Source of the DNA: Myxococcota bacterium
GTDB lineage: Bacteria; Myxococcota; XYA12-FULL-58-9; JALHOP01
Direction of reading: 5' to 3'
DNA length: 64,000 bases
NCBI GenBank assembly: GCA_022842935.1
Contig: JALHOP010000005.1
Location: 374,910 to 438,909 of the forward strand
Under the pieces are notes generated by a model. The model was not told the DNA's origin and did no database searches. It saw nothing but the letters and a program-made list of their open reading frames with translations. This document shows, piece after piece, positions 61,564 to 64,000 of the stretch (positions are counted from its first letter, which is position 1; each line of letters opens with the position of its first letter). The translations under genes and the position numbers were made by a program.

Positions 61564-64000
61564 GTGAAGCGCAAGCTTGGCCGATTTTTCGCCCGTGTCT
61601 CGGGCGTCCTGCGACGCGTTTGGCGGTGGTTCTTACCAACCCCCGCACGGACCGAGGTGCAGCTCGCGCCTCCCCGACCGGAAGAGCCGCAACCTACGGT
61701 CACCCGTGAGGTCATCGATCTCGAGTTCGAAGAGATCCGCGCTGCGCTCGCCGCTGAGCCGAGCGTCAACGCGGCCGCCCCCGAGGCGCCGCGCCGGTCC
61801 GAGCTTCGGCCAATCGACCGTGTGCGGTTGGGCGAGCCCCCGCCGGTCGCCGAGACCACGCAGCCAGCGGTGACCGTCGTCGCGCCGCGTAGCGATGCTC
61901 CAGAGGTCCCGCAAGTCGAGTCGGCGCCAGCGTACAAGGCTCCAAAGTATGGCCGCGAGCCCAAGACCAAAGTGAAGATCGCAGCGCCGCGGCCAGCTGC
62001 GCCCGCGCCGCCTGGCAACACCGTCGCCAACCCGACGCGACAGCCCCACGAGGCCGCGACCCCGCTCGAAGATTCCGCCGTCGCCGACCTTATTGCCCGC
62101 GTCGACATGTTCATGAACATGGGCGACATTCCCACCGCACCACCCGAGTCGGTCGTCGCGATCGAACCACAGCTCCTGGTCGAGGAACCGACGCTACGAC
62201 AACAGATCGTCGAGCAACTACTGGCCGAGCGCATGGCGTCACCGGAACCAACGCCCGCCATGAACGTCGAGGTGCTTGGGGACCTCGTGTCCGCTGTCGC
62301 GGAATACGAGCCCGCGCCGAGCGCCCCGCTCGAAGTCGCGCCGGTCGAGCCGAGCGTCGAAATCGTCATGGCCGCCGAAGAGGCGCTTGCCGCTGACGAC
62401 GACAGACCGTTCGTGACGGAAGAAGCTTCGGCGGCCGACGGCTTGGACGCAAAAATCGTCGCGGAAGCGGCCGAGGCCGTTGCAGGGGATGCGCAAACGC
62501 ACGTGGGCGATGTCGAAGCAGTGGCAGGCGGCCCTGTGACTGCCGCTCGGGACATCGTGGTCGGCCCAGTGGCACTCTCATCGGTCCTCGAGGGCGCGAT
62601 GAGCCATGAGCCTCCAGTCGAGGCGCCCGCGCTCGAGACCGCCGCCGCACCGGACGTTGTCGAAGAGCGGGTTGTCGAAGTGGCTGCGGCCTCGGATCCT
62701 GCTCTCGAAGCGCCGGGCGTCGAAGTGGCGGCGGTGTCGGATCCTACTGTCGAAGAGCCTCTCGTCGAAACGGCTTCGGCCCCGGATCCTGCTCTTGAAG
62801 AGTCGGTCGTTGACGTGGCTGCGGCGTCGGAGGCTGCTGTCGAGGCGCCGGTCGTCGAGGCGGCTGTGGCGCCGGAGCCTGCTGTCGAAGGGCCAGTGGT
62901 CGCAGAGGCGGTGTTGGATCCTGCCGTCGAGGTGCCAGGCGTCGCGGCGGCCGTGGCGTCGGAACCTGCTGTCGAAGAGCCGCGCGTCGCGGCGGCGGTG
63001 TTGGAGGCTGCTGCCGAAGAGCCGTCCGTCGAAGTCGTAGCGGCCGCCGAGGAGCCGGGCTTCGATGCGCCCCCCGAAGAATCTCGCCACGCGACGGCGT
63101 CGCTCGAAAGCGAGCCGATGGGCGAAGAGCCTGCCGCGGGAGCTGACGTGCCGTCCGACGTGAGTGTGGACGGTGACGCAGCGATCGACGCCGAGCTCGC
63201 CGCCGCCATGGCCCAGGCCGATGACGCGAATACGGCGTTTGCGACCACCCACCCGGAGGCGGCGGACGAGGTCGCCACGACCCAGCCCGCCGTCGACGAC
63301 GAGGAGCGCATCGAAGACGAGGCCTGGTCGCCGCCGCCCGTGATGGCGGAGGCTTACTACGAGTACGACATGCCGCCAGCACCCGAGGCCGAAGAGCCGG
63401 CCGCGGGTGGGGGAATCGACGCCACTCCTCTCGCCGACGCTGGCGGCGCTCCGGAACCGCTACCGGAGGGGGCGATGCTCGAGCACGGCGATGGGGTTGC
63501 ACCACGCGAGGTGACCGACTCGACCCACGAGGAGACTCTCCCTCTCGAGACCGCCCAGTTCGGCGACGAGTCACCCTCCGACCAGGACCTGAGCGAAGCC
63601 ACCCTCGAGGCTGTTGCCGCCGCGGTTGAAGAAACACTTGCCGCCGGGGAGCCGCGTGAGGCCGCGACCGAGGTCCGGAACCCGCTGAGCGCCGATGCGA
63701 ATACCGCCGGCCTTAGCGACGCGACGGAAGTATCGAGCGCTGCAGACGAGGACCCGCCCGCCGCGCCCGTGGCGTTCCGCAACCCGATCCCGAAGGTCGA
63801 GACGCCGAACGACTACATTGCGACTCCCGAGAGCATGCACGCGCTCTACCAGCTCCAGCTCGATGGCTTTGAAGGCCCGCTCGACTTGCTGCTGCACCTC
63901 ATCAAGCGCCACCACCTCGATGTTTTCGATATCCCCATCGCCTTCATCTGCGAGCGGTATCTCGAGTACTTGAAGGCCATGGAGGACGTGGACATCGACG
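61564..64000 (+). CDS. scpA: ScpA-type kleisin with ~750-residue acidic N-terminal extension, 3' end cut
   Basis: An uninterrupted frame from GTG 61564 to the window end (at least 812 residues). Residues 1-30 are basic ([19 protein letters not shown]), followed by a very long Glu/Ala/Val/Pro-rich region of low complexity with a 14-15-residue tandem repeat (see repeat entry), and from about residue 758 the ScpA N-terminal domain starts: [20 protein letters not shown], then [21 protein letters not shown]. ScpA is the kleisin of the SMC condensin complex. Whether the extension is really translated in one chain with ScpA needs proof: an internal start near ATG 63835 or a GTG at about 63769 would give a normal ScpA. 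I see no stop between. Confidence 0.75.
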   Translation, partial: MKRKLGRFFARVSGVLRRVWRWFLPTPARTEVQLAPPRPEEPQPTVTREVIDLEFEEIRAALAAEPSVNAAAPEAPRRSELRPIDRVRLGEPPPVAETTQPAVTVVAPRSDAPEVPQVESAPAYKAPKYGREPKTKVKIAAPRPAAPAPPGNTVANPTRQPHEAATPLEDSAVADLIARVDMFMNMGDIPTAPPESVVAIEPQLLVEEPTLRQQIVEQLLAERMASPEPTPAMNVEVLGDLVSAVAEYEPAPSAPLEVAPVEPSVEIVMAAEEALAADDDRPFVTEEASAADGLDAKIVAEAAEAVAGDAQTHVGDVEAVAGGPVTAARDIVVGPVALSSVLEGAMSHEPPVEAPALETAAAPDVVEERVVEVAAASDPALEAPGVEVAAVSDPTVEEPLVETASAPDPALEESVVDVAAASEAAVEAPVVEAAVAPEPAVEGPVVAEAVLDPAVEVPGVAAAVASEPAVEEPRVAAAVLEAAAEEPSVEVVAAAEEPGFDAPPEESRHATASLESEPMGEEPAAGADVPSDVSVDGDAAIDAELAAAMAQADDANTAFATTHPEAADEVATTQPAVDDEERIEDEAWSPPPVMAEAYYEYDMPPAPEAEEPAAGGGIDATPLADAGGAPEPLPEGAMLEHGDGVAPREVTDSTHEETLPLETAQFGDESPSDQDLSEATLEAVAAAVEETLAAGEPREAATEVRNPLSADANTAGLSDATEVSSAADEDPPAAPVAFRNPIPKVETPNDYIATPESMHALYQLQLDGFEGPLDLLLHLIKRHHLDVFDIPIAFICERYLEYLKAMEDVDID
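62653..63054 (+). repeat. tandem 14-15-residue repeats in the ScpA extension
   Basis: About nine units of 42-45 bases encoding a consensus like P-A-V-E-x-P-x-V-E-x-A-x-A-x-x, for example [14 protein letters not shown] and [15 protein letters not shown]. The DNA is repetitive too, with CCTGCTGTCGAA and GGCGTC words recurring. Such arrays are unstable and may vary in copy number. Confidence 0.8.

Noticed and set aside
61377..63311. A 644-codon minus-strand frame, Ser/Ala/Thr-rich
   Set aside because: It is the antisense shadow of the repetitive acidic ScpA extension; low complexity in one frame makes long open frames opposite it.

Overview
The window is a gene-dense, GC-rich (roughly 60-65 %) bacterial chromosome segment. 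Its content points to a deltaproteobacterial lineage, most likely Myxococcota: two Ser/Thr kinases of the Hanks type, PEGA modules, an FHA-GAF-sigma54 activator, many lipoproteins with cysteine-rich or carboxypeptidase-regulatory-like folds, a FadL/TSP3/OmpA protein, and no sign of prophage, IS or CRISPR. The assignment is inference from gene content; no marker was compared with a database.

Layout. 1-7308 (+): hydrolase-like gene (5' end cut), then hisC-aroA-cmk, an SCP2 protein, SAM hydrolase, an RlmD/TrmA-type rRNA methyltransferase, a VanZ-like protein and a gamma carbonic anhydrase, packed with short gaps or overlaps. 14598-7338 (-): a compact six-gene signalling and envelope operon (PEGA-type kinase, tetratricopeptide-like protein, FHA-sigma54 activator, two lipoproteins, membrane protein). 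14689-21119: a lipid locus with a FadL-TSP3-OmpA fusion and a VolA-like lipase lipoprotein on the minus strand, divergent from a FadD-type acyl-CoA ligase. 21119-29021: lipoprotein, EamA exporter, TonB receptor followed by a binding-protein lipoprotein, and a DcaP-like outer-membrane protein. 29235-32716: tRNA-Val, a membrane Ser/Thr kinase, and a PEGA/PstS-like fusion protein.

32732-41032 (+): the conserved translation block thrS-infC-rpmI-rplT-pheS-pheT-ihfA-merR, in which infC appears to start at a rare ATA codon. 40987-43217 (-): APC permease and an M23 peptidase. 43418-49401 (+): tRNA-Pro, surE, a LysM-M23 lipoprotein, pgi, an FHA-GGDEF diguanylate cyclase and mutL (with a degenerate endonuclease site). 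49468-52552 (-): GNAT, an M15-fold peptidase-like protein, thiolase. 52681-59758: response regulator, tRNA-Lys, tetratricopeptide-like membrane protein, small unknowns, a CysQ-like phosphatase divergent from an Mrp-type ATPase, a HAD-family lipoprotein with two overlapping partners, and an unknown. 59800-64000 (+): XerC/D recombinase, a site-2 protease, and a very long open frame that ends in an ScpA kleisin domain and runs off the window.

The genes combine core housekeeping (translation, aromatic amino acids, central carbon, repair, chromosome segregation) with three accessory themes: phosphothreonine signalling (two kinases, two FHA proteins), surface lipid scavenging (lipase, FadL-OmpA, FadD), and periplasmic peptidoglycan processing (two M23 enzymes, one M15-like). 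The most unusual items are the ScpA with a ~750-residue acidic extension, the FadL-TSP3-OmpA fusion in a VolA-FadL-FadD locus, the kinase/FHA-sigma54 operon, and the PEGA-PstS-like fusion beside a kinase.
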